This document shows, piece by piece, positions 24,153-34,828 of a stretch of 64,000 bases of DNA. Where the stretch lies: the NCBI GenBank assembly GCA_947498595.1, contig CANMKX010000012.1, positions 1 through 64,000 of the forward strand. Reading direction: 5' to 3'. Made by a program: the position numbers and the translations under genes. Within the stretch, counting starts at the first letter, position 1, and each line of letters begins with the position of its first letter. This DNA comes from an uncultured Aquimarina sp. GTDB taxonomy: Bacteria > Bacteroidota > Bacteroidia > Flavobacteriales > Flavobacteriaceae. The notes under the pieces were generated by a model. The model was not told where the DNA came from and made no database searches. It worked only from the letters and a program-made list of their open reading frames with translations.

Positions 24153-26894
24153 TTACACTTCTTTTTCAGTAAATGGAATGTGTTTATCATAGATTTCTAA
24201 AATCAATGCTTTTAACACTCTTAAATATTCTTCTAAAACATCTGTCGTAATACCATTGTCTTTTTTACGAGACATCGGAGAAGGTTTTGTTCCAAATTTT
24301 AAAAATCCTCCCTTTAAGTTTTTAAAAGATATAATTCCTGCATGGGCTGGTGCCTCAAATTCATTTTTACAATATTGCATATACGAATACGCCAAAACTT
24401 GAATTATTTTACTATGCTTATAATCTGTTGTTATTACGTCCCAATCAACAACTTCAACATCTCCTTGGTTTACTTTTCCTGTTTTATAATCAATAATTCT
24501 AAGTTGTCCATCCAACTCATCTATTCTATCAACTTTTCCTTTTATAAAAACAGGAAAATCTAATTCTGGAATTTTAATCTGGGCTTTTAAATCACTTTCT
24601 ATTGCTATAATCTTAAGCTTTGCTCCTTTTAAAATCGTTTTTTCTTCTTGTTTTAAAAAATTATAGATATATCTTTTTGAAACTTCATAAATCAATAAAT
24701 TCTTCCCTTGTCTAATATCTAATGTTGAATACTCTTTCTTAAATTCTTTCTTTACTTCATCATCTATTAACGGAAACATATTTTTTAAAGCCTCACTCGT
24801 TATATATTGATTCAAATATGGTTTGTAAAAATTCTCTAAAACATTATGGATAACTGTACCCATTGTATTCGCTGCTATTGTTTCTTCTACATCTTCACTT
24901 TCTTTTACTCCTAAAGCATATTTATAGTAAAAATCCATAGGATTTCGAATATAACTCGTTATTGCTGATGGTGATAATCCATAGCTCATTAAGTTACGTA
25001 GTTTTAATAAAACTTGTTCGTTTTTCTCTACAGTCATCTGTCTTTTCAATACTTGTGGTACTGGTGTAGAAACAATGAATTTATTTAAGGAGTGATTGGG
25101 TAACTTATCAACATCTAATTGCAATAAAAAACGACTTTTTTCACCTGCACTTACTCCTTCAACCTCTGTATTATACAACAAGTATACATTCTTGGCTCGC
25201 TGCATTAGATGATAAAAATGGTATGTATAGATTGCGTCTTTTTCTTTATATGTAGGTAATTGATATGCTTTTTTTAAATCATATGGTATAAATGAATTTG
25301 CACTTTTTCCTGCTGGTAATACCCCTTCATTTACAGATGTTAATATTACAGTTTCAAAATCTAGACATCTAGATTCTAACATTCCCATTAATTGCAATCC
25401 TTTTAAGGGTTCTCCTTTAAAGTCTAAAGTTTCAGACGTTATTATCTCTTGATACAATCGATATAATGCTGTTAAGGACTCTATATAGTTAAATGTATTA
25501 TTAAGCTCTTCTAATCTATTAAAAACTGTGTGAAACCTATATGTATATTCTAATTCTAAAAGATGTTTTTCTTTATCTAATTTATCTTTTAAATAGTAAA
25601 TAAGCTTGTGTGCATTTTCAATACCATGTCGCGCTGTTTTCCAAGTAGAAAACATTATTGTTAATATCTCTTTTTCTTTCTTCTCTTCTACCAATTCATT
25701 TAAGCGATCAATCGTGATATAAATTAAATTTTCTTGATTAATAACATCTGTTATCTTTCTCGCCACTCCGTCTAATAATCTATATGAAATTTGAGTATTT
25801 AATACTTCTAAGAATGTTTTATAATAAATCCCTTTATCTGAAGGTTGTTTATGGAGCTTAAACAATAATTCAAAAAAAGCTGCCATTGGCACTTCCTTTA
25901 ATGGTAATCCCATCGTAATATTAATTGCTTCTATATTTTCGGGAAAAGAATTTAACATAGGGAGTAATAAAGCTTCATCTGCTAAGACTACTGCTGTATT
26001 TCCTATTTTATTTTCAGGAATCGTTTTTAATATTTCACCGACATATTTTGCTTGACCAATATTTTTAGGAACTCCGATTATGTTTACATTTTTGTTAGAA
26101 GAAAAATTATCTGTTATCCAATCAAATTTATTGTCCTTATAATATTTCCAATTATTCTTATAGCCTCTTAAAAATAAAGAAGCATCATGATTTTTATCTT
26201 GAATAAAATAACGATCTATATCCCAATATATTTCTGCTTTTGATTTTTCTACTAGAACTTGAAAAATTAATTGTTCTGCATTATTTAATGCATTAAATCC
26301 TAAAAAGACATGCTTCTTTTGAGTAGTATCAGCATATTCATGTATTTTATTGGCTGCTTCTCTGTACAATAAGCCTTGATAGCCTGTTTTCTTGGAAAGT
26401 AGTTTTTTTGAAAATTCGGCATAATATATATGTAAATTTTTCCAAAAAGAGATGTAATTTTTAATCATTTCAGTTTTCTCTTTTTGGAGATACCAATGAT
26501 TAATATCTTGTATATCTGCTAAATAATTAAAAAAACTATTATGATCTATACAGTAACGATCTATCTCATTAAAATCATATATTAATGTTTGTGCCCATGC
26601 ACTAAACGTCTCAAAATTTTCTTTTACAGTGTCAACATTTGTTTGTAAATATGTTTCATAAAACTCAAACAGTGTTTCTGTATTATTAATGAGTTGCAAT
26701 TGTGATAATTCAGCTATAAAGTCTTCTATACTTAAAATTATAGGAGCAAATAATGTAGTATTAGAATAAAATTTTGCTATTTCCTTTTTCAGAAATAATC
26801 CAGCACGTTTACTTGGTAAAATAAAAACCAGCTCACTAATCTTTCTATCCTGATTATCAATATATTTTACTATTTCTTCTAGAAAACTTTTCAT
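24153..26894 (-). CDS. addB: AddB-like PD-(D/E)XK nuclease subunit of double-strand-break repair
   Basis: 913 residues. The N-terminus (FILPSKRAGLFLKKEIAKFY) is the degenerate helicase-like start of AddB/RexB proteins. The C-terminal ~250 residues are a RecB-type nuclease: MGTVIHNVLENFYKP, then VDRIDELDGQLRIIDYKTGK (Asp and Lys of the PD-(D/E)XK site) and KIIQVLAYSYMQ. It should pair with the AddA-like helicase encoded at 28630-31782 to process broken DNA ends at Chi-like sites. The two genes are separated by an ompA-like gene with its own promoter and terminator. Confidence 0.88.
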   Translation of the reverse strand: MKSFLEEIVKYIDNQDRKISELVFILPSKRAGLFLKKEIAKFYSNTTLFAPIILSIEDFIAELSQLQLINNTETLFEFYETYLQTNVDTVKENFETFSAWAQTLIYDFNEIDRYCIDHNSFFNYLADIQDINHWYLQKEKTEMIKNYISFWKNLHIYYAEFSKKLLSKKTGYQGLLYREAANKIHEYADTTQKKHVFLGFNALNNAEQLIFQVLVEKSKAEIYWDIDRYFIQDKNHDASLFLRGYKNNWKYYKDNKFDWITDNFSSNKNVNIIGVPKNIGQAKYVGEILKTIPENKIGNTAVVLADEALLLPMLNSFPENIEAINITMGLPLKEVPMAAFFELLFKLHKQPSDKGIYYKTFLEVLNTQISYRLLDGVARKITDVINQENLIYITIDRLNELVEEKKEKEILTIMFSTWKTARHGIENAHKLIYYLKDKLDKEKHLLELEYTYRFHTVFNRLEELNNTFNYIESLTALYRLYQEIITSETLDFKGEPLKGLQLMGMLESRCLDFETVILTSVNEGVLPAGKSANSFIPYDLKKAYQLPTYKEKDAIYTYHFYHLMQRAKNVYLLYNTEVEGVSAGEKSRFLLQLDVDKLPNHSLNKFIVSTPVPQVLKRQMTVEKNEQVLLKLRNLMSYGLSPSAITSYIRNPMDFYYKYALGVKESEDVEETIAANTMGTVIHNVLENFYKPYLNQYITSEALKNMFPLIDDEVKKEFKKEYSTLDIRQGKNLLIYEVSKRYIYNFLKQEEKTILKGAKLKIIAIESDLKAQIKIPELDFPVFIKGKVDRIDELDGQLRIIDYKTGKVNQGDVEVVDWDVITTDYKHSKIIQVLAYSYMQYCKNEFEAPAHAGIISFKNLKGGFLKFGTKPSPMSRKKDNGITTDVLEEYLRVLKALILEIYDKHIPFTEKEV

Positions 26895-26905
26895 TTTCTA
26901 AAAAT

Positions 26906-26937
26906 AAAAAACGCCTCGATTAAAATCGAGGCGTTTC
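26906..26937 (-). terminator. Terminator of the ompA-like gene
   Basis: 12-bp stem AAACGCCTCGAT / ATCGAGGCGTTT (26909-26920, 26925-26936) with a 4-base loop, followed on the minus strand by T-rich sequence. It lies about 27 bases after the ompA stop and ends within 15 bases of the addB start. Confidence 0.85.
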
Positions 26938-26963
26938 CTTATTATTTTATGAAGAAATAATTC

Positions 26964-28349
26964 TTATTTTACTAAGTTAATTTCAACACGTCTGTTTTCT
27001 TTTCTACCAGCTCTTGTTCTGTTTGAAGCGATTGGTCTATCTTCTCCATATCCAACAGCAGTTAATCTAGATTGGTCAATTCCATTTTCAACTAAGAAAC
27101 TCTTAACAGCGTTAGCTCTTGAATCAGATAATCTCTGGTTTAATTTAGCACTACCTGCACTATCAGTATGTCCTTCTACAGTAAACTTAGCAGTTGAGTA
27201 TTCTTTTAATATCTTGATGATATCATTTAATACTTCGTTAGATTGCTTTTTGATAGAAGATTTACCTGAATCAAATAAGATAGTCTTAGCATACTCGTTA
27301 AGAGTGTTTTGAACATCTTCTGTTACTTCAGGACATCCGTTGTTCGCTTGAGTACCAACAACATCTGGACATTTATCATCTTTATCTAATACTCCGTCAC
27401 CATCTTTATCTTGGTAAGGACATCCATTGTTAGCAGCAGGACCTGCTTCTTGTGGACAACCATCTTTAGCATCTGTAATTCCATCAGCATCAGCATCAGG
27501 ACATCCATTTAATGAAGCTAAACCAGCAACAGTAGGACACTCATCTTTAGGATCAGCAATACCATCACCGTCAGTATCAGGGCATCCATTAAATTCTACA
27601 CTTCCAGCTACATCAGGACACTCATCTTTAGCATCAGTAATTCCATCACCATCAGAATCAGGACATCCTTTAAATTCAACTAAACCTGGAATCTCAGGAC
27701 ACTCATCATCTTTATCATATACACCATCACCATCAGTATCTTTCCCACCAAAAGCGAAAGTAACACCTATAGAATGTTGTAAATGAGTTGCTAAATAATC
27801 TTCAAAAGAATGCTTATAAGTAGATTGGAAATTTACAGCTAAATTTTCAGTAGCCCAAAGATTAACTCCTACAGATCCATTTAATGTTCCTGCACCAATA
27901 TCGTCAATCCAAGTATATCCTCCACCTACACCTAAGTAAGGGTCAAACCATTTAGATTTTAATATGTTTTTAAAGCTATAACTAATTCTAGCGTCAGCAC
28001 CAAAATATGTTAAATCGTCTGCAGTTACTTCTGTTCCGTCTTCTAGCTCTCCTAACTTTTCAATTTTGTTAACAGTTCCAGCTACAGTAAGAGTGAAACC
28101 ATCTCCTATATATCTTCCAACAGATAATTTAGATATAGAAGGAAGAATATTCCAGTGATCTGTTACGTTAAAATACTCATCAAAGATTCCTCCTTGATAT
28201 ATTTCATCACCACCAGTAGGGTAAAGATCTACAGCATTAACGCCAATAGATACAGCCCAAGGGTTGTTTTCGTCTTGCGCATTCGCTGTACTAAAACCAA
28301 GCACAAACAGCGAAGCCAATAAAAATCTGCTAAGATGTTTCATATTCAA
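26964..28349 (-). CDS. OmpA family protein with thrombospondin type 3 repeats
   Basis: Abundant-type outer membrane protein: signal peptide ([16 protein letters not shown]), an N-terminal beta-barrel domain of about 180 residues, then about five Asp-rich TSP3 calcium-binding repeats ([15 protein letters not shown] and similar, about 205-335), then an OmpA C-terminal peptidoglycan-binding domain ([31 protein letters not shown]-type helix, [11 protein letters not shown]). It tethers the outer membrane to peptidoglycan. It has a near-consensus promoter and a terminator, so it is transcribed alone. Confidence 0.93.
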   Translation of the reverse strand: MNMKHLSRFLLASLFVLGFSTANAQDENNPWAVSIGVNAVDLYPTGGDEIYQGGIFDEYFNVTDHWNILPSISKLSVGRYIGDGFTLTVAGTVNKIEKLGELEDGTEVTADDLTYFGADARISYSFKNILKSKWFDPYLGVGGGYTWIDDIGAGTLNGSVGVNLWATENLAVNFQSTYKHSFEDYLATHLQHSIGVTFAFGGKDTDGDGVYDKDDECPEIPGLVEFKGCPDSDGDGITDAKDECPDVAGSVEFNGCPDTDGDGIADPKDECPTVAGLASLNGCPDADADGITDAKDGCPQEAGPAANNGCPYQDKDGDGVLDKDDKCPDVVGTQANNGCPEVTEDVQNTLNEYAKTILFDSGKSSIKKQSNEVLNDIIKILKEYSTAKFTVEGHTDSAGSAKLNQRLSDSRANAVKSFLVENGIDQSRLTAVGYGEDRPIASNRTRAGRKENRRVEINLVK

Positions 28350-28378
28350 TAATTTAATTTTTTAAGTGTTAATTAAAG

Positions 28379-28409
28379 CAAATGTAATATGTTAAATTTT
28401 ATTAACAAA
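28379..28409 (-). promoter_or_regulatory. Bacteroidota-type promoter of the ompA-like gene
   Basis: Minus strand: TTTG (28409-28406), 19 bases, TACATTTG (28386-28379). This matches TTTG-N19-TAnnTTTG exactly and lies about 30 bases before the start codon, as expected for a highly expressed gene. Confidence 0.75.
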
Positions 28410-28629
28410 GACAAAACTACTAATTTTTTCTTAATAGACCAGTGTACATCACGCTTTACAGATGTAGTAATAAATGTATTAACATTTAATTCTTCTGTAA
28501 AGCGCAATGCAATGCATATATTAGAAATTATTAAAATAGTTGATGCTTTTAATAATTATGGTGCAATTATAAGATAAAAATACCTTTTTTCTATACCTTT
28601 TTTCTAGTAATTATCAAAAAGACACTTAT

Positions 28630-31600
28630 TTATATGTATTTTATTTTTATATCTTCATTTATATAGATTAAAATTCTTTTCCCCATTTGATATCCTAATT
28701 TTTCCAAAAGTGCTCCATACTCGTATACTTGCTCTTCATGGTAAGAATCATACAATCCCGTTTTATAATCTATTACTGTTGCTATATTGTTTTGATCAAT
28801 CACAACTCTATCTGGTCTATAAATCTTTCCGTTAGATAAAATATCTCTTTCATTTAAAATTTGATTCGTATCTTGATAATATTGATTTAGTTCTTTATTA
28901 TTAATAATATTATATATTTCTTTTGTCAGCTCTTTTTCTTGAGTTTCACTTATAATTCCTTCTTTATGAGCCTTACATAAAACAAAATCAAGTTCTTTTT
29001 CTGTTTTTATTTCTGCTAAAAGATCATGAAGTAATATTCCTTTTTCTACAGCTACTTGTTGTGTTGTATTCCATAATTTCCCCGTATTTGTTATTATATT
29101 AACGTTGTGTTTTTCTTTTGGTGTATTTATAAAACTTTCTAAAGTTAATGTCTCTTTATTTTCAGATTCTATTCTATTTTTATTAATTATTTCTTTATTT
29201 CCAAAAGAATACTCTCGTACATCTTCCTCCCATATTCCTTTGTATTTTAAATAATTAATAAATTTACCTGAAAACTTATTTGTATTACTTTCTCCTTTAG
29301 CATTCAAATCAAGTTTACTTATTATATATAATTGTTCTTCTGCCCTTGTTAATGCAACATATAGAACATTAATAGCATCTAATTCTAATTGTGATTGCCT
29401 TAATTGTACTAGTCTTTCTCCAATTACTCCGTACTCAGCTATAGATTTACTATAATTAATGAATACCTCATCAAAACCTTCATAAACATCTTCTTCAATA
29501 GGGTACCACGTTTTTGGTTCTAATTCTCTATAAATATCAACATTTGCATATGGATATATTACACACGGAAACTCTAATCCTTTCGATTTATGAATCGTCA
29601 TGATTTGAACAGCCTCTTTTCCTTTTGGAGCAACAATACTTAATTTATCTTTTTTACGCTCCCAATAAGTTAGAAATCCTATGATTCCTTCTGCATTTTT
29701 TTGAGTAAAATCATATATCACATCTAAAAAGAATTGAATATAAGCAGACACTTCTTGTGTTAGTTTAAAAGCTCTTATGATATACTCAACACTTTCGTAA
29801 AGAGGTAAAATAAATAATTGATTCAAATCGAATATAATATCCAAACTTTCTAAATATAGTTGAAATTCCTCTACTGTATTTTTTACATTTTTATCTAAAA
29901 AACCCGCTTTATCTTGGATATTATAAGCCCCAATAAGATAGTATAAGATTGTTATTCTCAATAATAAATCATCCGGTTTCAATGATAATTTTAAAATATC
30001 AATAATAAATTGTACTTCTTTCGAATTGTTAATCAATAAGGTTTCTGAAGAAACAATTGCTATTCCATTTTCTGTTAAATAATCAGCTACAGCAATACCT
30101 TCTTTTTGTCTTCTTGTTAGTATACAGATATCACTTAAACTATATTTTTTTTCTTGTAATTCTAATATAATTTCTAATACTCGTTGAGGATACACCTCAT
30201 TTTCTTCAGTAATAGTTTCGGCCTCTATTAGCGAAATATTTACATATCCATTTTCCTTAAAGTTTATCTCTTGACAATTTCCTTCTTTATATATATCTTT
30301 ATGGGTTATATCACTAAAATCTTGTGACAGAAACGTAAAAAAATCGTTATTGAATTTTATAATTTCAGCATTACTTCTATAGTTTCTAGGTAAGTTTATT
30401 ACACTTTTATCCTGCGTTACAAATGGATCTTCATCATTTGATAGAGATATAAATTGTTCTGCTTTACCTCCTCTCCATCTATAAATAGCTTGTTTTGCAT
30501 CTCCTACAATCACCAACTCTCCTCGTTTTCCATCTAACGATTCTGTTCCCATTGCATTGTCTATCAAAGGAATTAAATTCTTCCACTGCAACTCTGATGT
30601 ATCTTGAAATTCATCTATAAAATAATCTTTATATCGTTCTCCTAATCGCTCATAAATAAATGGAGCTGGTTGATCTTTTATTGCATCACTTATAATGGAA
30701 TTAAATTCTGAAATCAAAAGAATATATTTTTCTTTTTTTATGATTTCTAGTTCTTTATTAATTTCGTTTAATACAGATACAGGCGTTAAATTCTTTTTTA
30801 TATTTTTTAGAAAACTAATCTCTATTAATTTTTCTTTTGTTTTTAAAAAAGTATTCTCTATCTGATTTCTTATTCCATCAATACTTTCCTTTTTTCCGTT
30901 TTCAAGTTTAGCATTATAAAAAGGTGTCGTTTCAATATTTTGCTTCCAAGCCGCTGTAAAATCAGTAAGTAACTCTCCTTCGGATAATTTTTTAAAATGT
31001 GTAGGGATTGATCCACGCGTAAAATCCCCTTTTTGAAGTCCATTAGAATCCAAGAGTTCTAAGATTTTCTTTGATTCATCAATTATATATGCAGTAGAAG
31101 TTACCTCAGTTTTTTTAAGTTTTTGCTTTAATTTCTCAAAATCTTGCTTTGTTTTCCCTGATAATTTCTGAATAAAAAATCGTTCATTTTCACTGAGTAA
31201 AAGCTTCGCTGTTTTATTTAACTCTAACGTTATATCCCAACTTTTATCATCATCTAATTTATTAAAAGCAAAATCAATTATAATTTTTGTTAAATCTTTA
31301 TCTATACCTGCTTTATTGATTAGCGAATCCACAGCCTCTTGTAAAAGAGAATCTGTATCCATTTCAATCTCAAAATTCATCGGGATTCCTAAATCATGTG
31401 CAAATGTTCTGATAACCCTATGTGTAAATGTATCAATAGTAACTACATCAAAAGCTGCATAATTATGAAGAATGCTTTTTAATATACTTGTTGCTTTATT
31501 TTTTAATACAATTTCATCTTCTCCCGTTTCTTTTTGTATATCATTAAATATTGCTTGGTATTTTTCAGAAATAACAGGTTCACTTATTCCTTTTAAATTT

Positions 31601-31782
31601 TCTAATATTCTTGACTTCATTTCTCCCACAGCTTTATTTGTAAAAGTTATGGCTAGAATATTTTTATAATTATCCTTATATGTTCCTGTAAAAAGCTTTA
31701 TTAGATACTCTTTAACAAGTGTATAGGTTTTTCCTGCTCCTGCTGCTGCATTATATACTGTAAAGGAATGATTTGTTTTCAA
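28630..31782 (-). CDS. addA: AddA-like UvrD-family helicase/nuclease
   Basis: 1050-residue superfamily 1A helicase-nuclease. Walker A AAAGAGKTYTL near residue 13; helicase motifs ITFTNKAVGEM, IDEFQDTSELQW, IVGDAKQAIYRWRGG, NLPRNYRSNAEI, IMTIHKSKGLEFP and YVALTRAEEQL in order. The C-terminal RecB-type nuclease shows VAVEKGILLHDLL and RPDRVVIDQNNIATVIDYKTG. It unwinds and degrades double-strand break ends with AddB, loading RecA. It is transcribed ahead of the ompA-like gene. Confidence 0.9.
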   Translation of the reverse strand: MKTNHSFTVYNAAAGAGKTYTLVKEYLIKLFTGTYKDNYKNILAITFTNKAVGEMKSRILENLKGISEPVISEKYQAIFNDIQKETGEDEIVLKNKATSILKSILHNYAAFDVVTIDTFTHRVIRTFAHDLGIPMNFEIEMDTDSLLQEAVDSLINKAGIDKDLTKIIIDFAFNKLDDDKSWDITLELNKTAKLLLSENERFFIQKLSGKTKQDFEKLKQKLKKTEVTSTAYIIDESKKILELLDSNGLQKGDFTRGSIPTHFKKLSEGELLTDFTAAWKQNIETTPFYNAKLENGKKESIDGIRNQIENTFLKTKEKLIEISFLKNIKKNLTPVSVLNEINKELEIIKKEKYILLISEFNSIISDAIKDQPAPFIYERLGERYKDYFIDEFQDTSELQWKNLIPLIDNAMGTESLDGKRGELVIVGDAKQAIYRWRGGKAEQFISLSNDEDPFVTQDKSVINLPRNYRSNAEIIKFNNDFFTFLSQDFSDITHKDIYKEGNCQEINFKENGYVNISLIEAETITEENEVYPQRVLEIILELQEKKYSLSDICILTRRQKEGIAVADYLTENGIAIVSSETLLINNSKEVQFIIDILKLSLKPDDLLLRITILYYLIGAYNIQDKAGFLDKNVKNTVEEFQLYLESLDIIFDLNQLFILPLYESVEYIIRAFKLTQEVSAYIQFFLDVIYDFTQKNAEGIIGFLTYWERKKDKLSIVAPKGKEAVQIMTIHKSKGLEFPCVIYPYANVDIYRELEPKTWYPIEEDVYEGFDEVFINYSKSIAEYGVIGERLVQLRQSQLELDAINVLYVALTRAEEQLYIISKLDLNAKGESNTNKFSGKFINYLKYKGIWEEDVREYSFGNKEIINKNRIESENKETLTLESFINTPKEKHNVNIITNTGKLWNTTQQVAVEKGILLHDLLAEIKTEKELDFVLCKAHKEGIISETQEKELTKEIYNIINNKELNQYYQDTNQILNERDILSNGKIYRPDRVVIDQNNIATVIDYKTGLYDSYHEEQVYEYGALLEKLGYQMGKRILIYINEDIKIKYI

Positions 31783-31931
31783 AAATTTATTTTTTACTAA
31801 AGTAACAAAACCTCGTCTTTTTTATAAAATATCTTCCATTGCTTTATACAATCTTCTTCTTTATTCAACTGACATTCTTTGTTTTAATTAATTTATAACA
31901 TATAAAAATTTTAAATCCCCTTAGTTATTCC

Positions 31932-31939
31932 TAAATTTG
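31932..31939 (+). promoter_or_regulatory. Likely -7 promoter element of the superoxide dismutase gene
   Basis: TAAATTTG matches TAnnTTTG, 32 bases before the start codon. I see no well-spaced TTG upstream. Confidence 0.5.
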
Positions 31940-31970
31940 AGGTCATTTTTTATTAACTAAATAGATAATT

Positions 31971-32579
31971 ATGTCATTCGAATTACCTAAACTAAACTAT
32001 GCTTTTGATGCATTAGAACCACATATAGATGCTCGTACAATGGAAATTCATCATGATAAACATCATGCTGGATATACAAGCAAACTAAATGCTGCTATCG
32101 AAGGATCTGATTTAGCTGGGAAAACTATAGAGAATATTCTTACAAACCTAGACATGTCAAATGCTGCAGTTAGAAATAACGGTGGTGGATTTTATAATCA
32201 CTCATTATTTTGGGAAATATTATCTCCAAACGGAGGTGGGAAACCAACAGGAGAACTTGCTAATGCTATAGACACTGCTTTTGGTTCTTTTGATGCTTTT
32301 AAAAATGAGTTTTCTAAAGCTGCTGCAACACAATTTGGATCAGGTTGGGCATGGTTATGTGTAAAAGATGGTGGGGTATTAGAAATTTGCGCTACTCCTA
32401 ATCAAGACAATCCTTTAATGCCAGAAGTTGGTTGTGGAGGAACTCCTATTTTAGGTTTAGATGTATGGGAACATGCGTATTATTTAAACTATCAAAACCG
32501 TCGTCCTGATTACGTTTCTGCATTTTTTAATGTAATCAACTGGGAAGAAGTTTCTACGAGATTTGCTCAAAGCAAATAA
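31971..32579 (+). CDS. sodA: Superoxide dismutase (Fe/Mn family)
   Basis: Converts superoxide to hydrogen peroxide and oxygen in the cytoplasm. 202 residues. The four metal ligands are in standard context: His in [12 protein letters not shown], His in NHSLFWEIL, and Asp plus His in [29 protein letters not shown] and GSGWAWL are typical of the family; whether iron or manganese is used cannot be read from the sequence. Single gene with its own terminator. Confidence 0.95.
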   Translation: MSFELPKLNYAFDALEPHIDARTMEIHHDKHHAGYTSKLNAAIEGSDLAGKTIENILTNLDMSNAAVRNNGGGFYNHSLFWEILSPNGGGKPTGELANAIDTAFGSFDAFKNEFSKAAATQFGSGWAWLCVKDGGVLEICATPNQDNPLMPEVGCGGTPILGLDVWEHAYYLNYQNRRPDYVSAFFNVINWEEVSTRFAQSK

Positions 32580-32596
32580 TCACTAGATTTAATAGT

Positions 32597-32640
32597 AAAA
32601 AAAGGGGTTATGTATTTGTAAATACGTAACCCCCTTTTTT
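32597..32640 (+). terminator. Terminator of the superoxide dismutase gene
   Basis: Long hairpin centred on 32617 with GGGGTTA (32604-32610) pairing TAACCCC (32627-32633), A run before and T run after. Confidence 0.85.
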
Positions 32641-32678
32641 CAATAAACAATGTAAAAAAAACAGTATTTATTAAAAAT

Positions 32679-32707
32679 AAAAAAAGGTGGAAAATCCACC
32701 CTTTTTT
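32679..32707. terminator. Second hairpin between sod and purF, probably the purF terminator
   Basis: GGTGGA (32686-32691) and TCCACC (32695-32700), 3-base loop, flanked by A run and T run. It is symmetric, so it could act on either strand; purF on the minus strand otherwise lacks one. Confidence 0.65.
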
Positions 32708-32855
32708 GCCCCAAATCTACCATGAACTTAACCTACTTATGCTATGGCAATGCTAATATAATATGATATTTATTACATAAAAAAACTTTTAGACCAAACA
32801 CCTAAATAATTGTTGAAATACACAATTTAACGCTTTTTAACAAAACTTTATTATT

Positions 32856-34754
32856 TTAATAAGCTCTTTCATTTCTACCTTCATAGAAATTAATAAAAGC
32901 TTTATTTACAACTCTATTTCCTCCTGGTGTTGGATAATCTCCTGTAAAATACCAATCCCCTAAATTTTTAGGACAAGCAATATGTAAATTTTCAACTGTT
33001 TGATAAATAATCTTAACTTCAGCTGAAACACTATCATCACTCAATAATTCTGCTATTTTATCACTTATCTCTTGTGGTTCAAAGCCATCATAAATCTCTT
33101 TTACATAATTTACTACTTCATTATCTTTATAAGATTCTTGTGCTTTACATTTATCATAGATTTGTTCTACCAAATCATAATTCCCATTCTCTTTTAATAA
33201 TTCTAATGCTGCTTTAAAAGCGATTAAACCTTCTAATCTAGCCATGTCAATACCATAACAGTCAGGATACCTAATTTGTGGAGCAGATGATACGATTACT
33301 ATTTTTTTAGGAGATAATCTATCTATCATTTTTATGATACTCTTTTTTAGAGTTGTACCTCTTACAATACTATCATCTATTATCACAAGATTATCCTCTG
33401 GCTTAACAACTCCATAAGTTACATCATATACGTGAGCTACTAGATCATCTCTACTACTATCTTCAGTTATAAAAGTTCGCAATTTTGCGTCTTTAATCGC
33501 AATTTTTTCTGTACGTACTTTATACCTTAATATTTGTGCTAATCGTTCGTCTGTTAGACTCTCTCTCTCTTTTAGTATCGTTTCATTTTTTTGTTTATTC
33601 AGCTCGTCTTGAGCAGCTTCAACCATCCCATAAAATGACGTTTCTGCTGTATTAGGAATAAATGAAAAAACGGTATTAATAGTATCGTAATCAATTTCTT
33701 TTAAAACTTGTGGCATTACTAATTTCCCCAAATTTTTTCGCTCTGTATAAATTTCGGCATCACTACCTCTAGAAAAATAAATTCTTTCAAAAGAACATGC
33801 TTTTCTCTCTAAAGGCTCTATTATTTGGTCGATAGAAATTTCCCCATTCTTTTTAATAATAATTGCATTTCCTGGATCTAATTCTGTTACCTTATCAAAT
33901 GGTACATTAAATACTGTTTGTATCACAGGTCGTTCTGATGCAACTACAACCACTTCATCATCTTGATAATAATATGCAGGTCTTATACCAGCTGGATCTC
34001 TTAATACAAATGCATCTCCATGTCCTAGCATTCCTGCCATTGCATATCCACCATCCCAATTCTTAGAAGATTTTCTTAATATTTTTGCAACATTAAGTCT
34101 CTCTACTATTTCTGGTGAAGCGTCAACTTTACTAAATCCTTCTTTTTTTAATTTTTTATATAATTTAGCCACCTCAGAATCTAAGAAATGTCCTATTTTT
34201 TCCATTACAGTAATGGTATCAACATTATCTTTTGGGTGCTGTCCTAACTTTACTAAGTTCGCAAACAATTCATGATTATTGGTCATGTTAAAGTTTCCTG
34301 CAACTATTAAGTTACGATGCATCCAATTATTTTGCCTCAAAAATGGATGTACACTTTCTACTCCATTTTTACCAAAAGTTCCGTAACGTACATGTCCTAA
34401 AAAAACTTCTCCTATATAAGGTATGTTTTCTTTTTGAGCTTGTACATCATGTACATATTCTGGATGTTCAACTAATTTTTTATTAACTCGCTGATTAATT
34501 TTCGCAAAAATATCCTGTATCGGTTGCTGTTCACTTGAGCGCACTCTACTAATATATCGTTGACCTGCTTTCATATCAAGTTTAATACTTGCTAATCCAG
34601 CTCCATCTTGGCCTCGATTATGTTGTTTTTCCATCATGAGGTACATTTTATTTACTCCATAAAATGCACTTCCGTATTTCTCTTTATAATACTCTAATGG
34701 CTTTAAAAGTCTAACTAATGCTATACCACACTCATGTTTTAACGCGTCGCTCAT
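32856..34754 (-). CDS. purF: Amidophosphoribosyltransferase (PurF-type, long form)
   Basis: First committed step of purine synthesis: PRPP plus glutamine to phosphoribosylamine. The N-terminal class II glutaminase has HECGIALV near residue 8 (Cys as nucleophile after processing). The phosphoribosyltransferase half shows NLVIIDDSIVRGTTLKKS, the PRPP loop. At 632 residues it is longer than the ~500-residue E. coli enzyme, with inserts around 90-230 and a C-terminal extension ending PTPGGNRVVNKAFINFYEGR. That long form is, as I recall, normal in flavobacteria, where a second PurF often exists elsewhere. Confidence 0.88.
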   Translation of the reverse strand: MSDALKHECGIALVRLLKPLEYYKEKYGSAFYGVNKMYLMMEKQHNRGQDGAGLASIKLDMKAGQRYISRVRSSEQQPIQDIFAKINQRVNKKLVEHPEYVHDVQAQKENIPYIGEVFLGHVRYGTFGKNGVESVHPFLRQNNWMHRNLIVAGNFNMTNNHELFANLVKLGQHPKDNVDTITVMEKIGHFLDSEVAKLYKKLKKEGFSKVDASPEIVERLNVAKILRKSSKNWDGGYAMAGMLGHGDAFVLRDPAGIRPAYYYQDDEVVVVASERPVIQTVFNVPFDKVTELDPGNAIIIKKNGEISIDQIIEPLERKACSFERIYFSRGSDAEIYTERKNLGKLVMPQVLKEIDYDTINTVFSFIPNTAETSFYGMVEAAQDELNKQKNETILKERESLTDERLAQILRYKVRTEKIAIKDAKLRTFITEDSSRDDLVAHVYDVTYGVVKPEDNLVIIDDSIVRGTTLKKSIIKMIDRLSPKKIVIVSSAPQIRYPDCYGIDMARLEGLIAFKAALELLKENGNYDLVEQIYDKCKAQESYKDNEVVNYVKEIYDGFEPQEISDKIAELLSDDSVSAEVKIIYQTVENLHIACPKNLGDWYFTGDYPTPGGNRVVNKAFINFYEGRNERAY

Positions 34755-34794
34755 TGTAAACTATACTATTGTGTTGTTGTGTTATTAATATAAT

Positions 34795-34826
34795 AAAAAA
34801 TGCCCCGAAAATTCAGGGCATTTTTT
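34795..34826 (-). terminator. Terminator of the PfkB-family kinase gene
   Basis: A-run plus TGCCC (34795-34805) pairs with GGGCA plus T-run (34816-34826). It lies directly after the kinase stop and before the purF start. Confidence 0.85.
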
Positions 34827-34828
34827 GT

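Noticed and set aside
27200..27730. Possible tandem DNA repeats
   Set aside because: The periodic sequence is the coding repeat of the TSP3 domain in the OmpA protein, not an independent repeat element or CRISPR.
27427..27786. 119-residue plus-strand frame
   Set aside because: It is antisense to the Asp-rich TSP3 repeats of the OmpA protein; the repeated pattern is a shadow of those repeats.
28389..28577. 62-residue open frame on the plus strand
   Set aside because: It lies over the ompA promoter and between two minus-strand genes, with no motif and no start signal.
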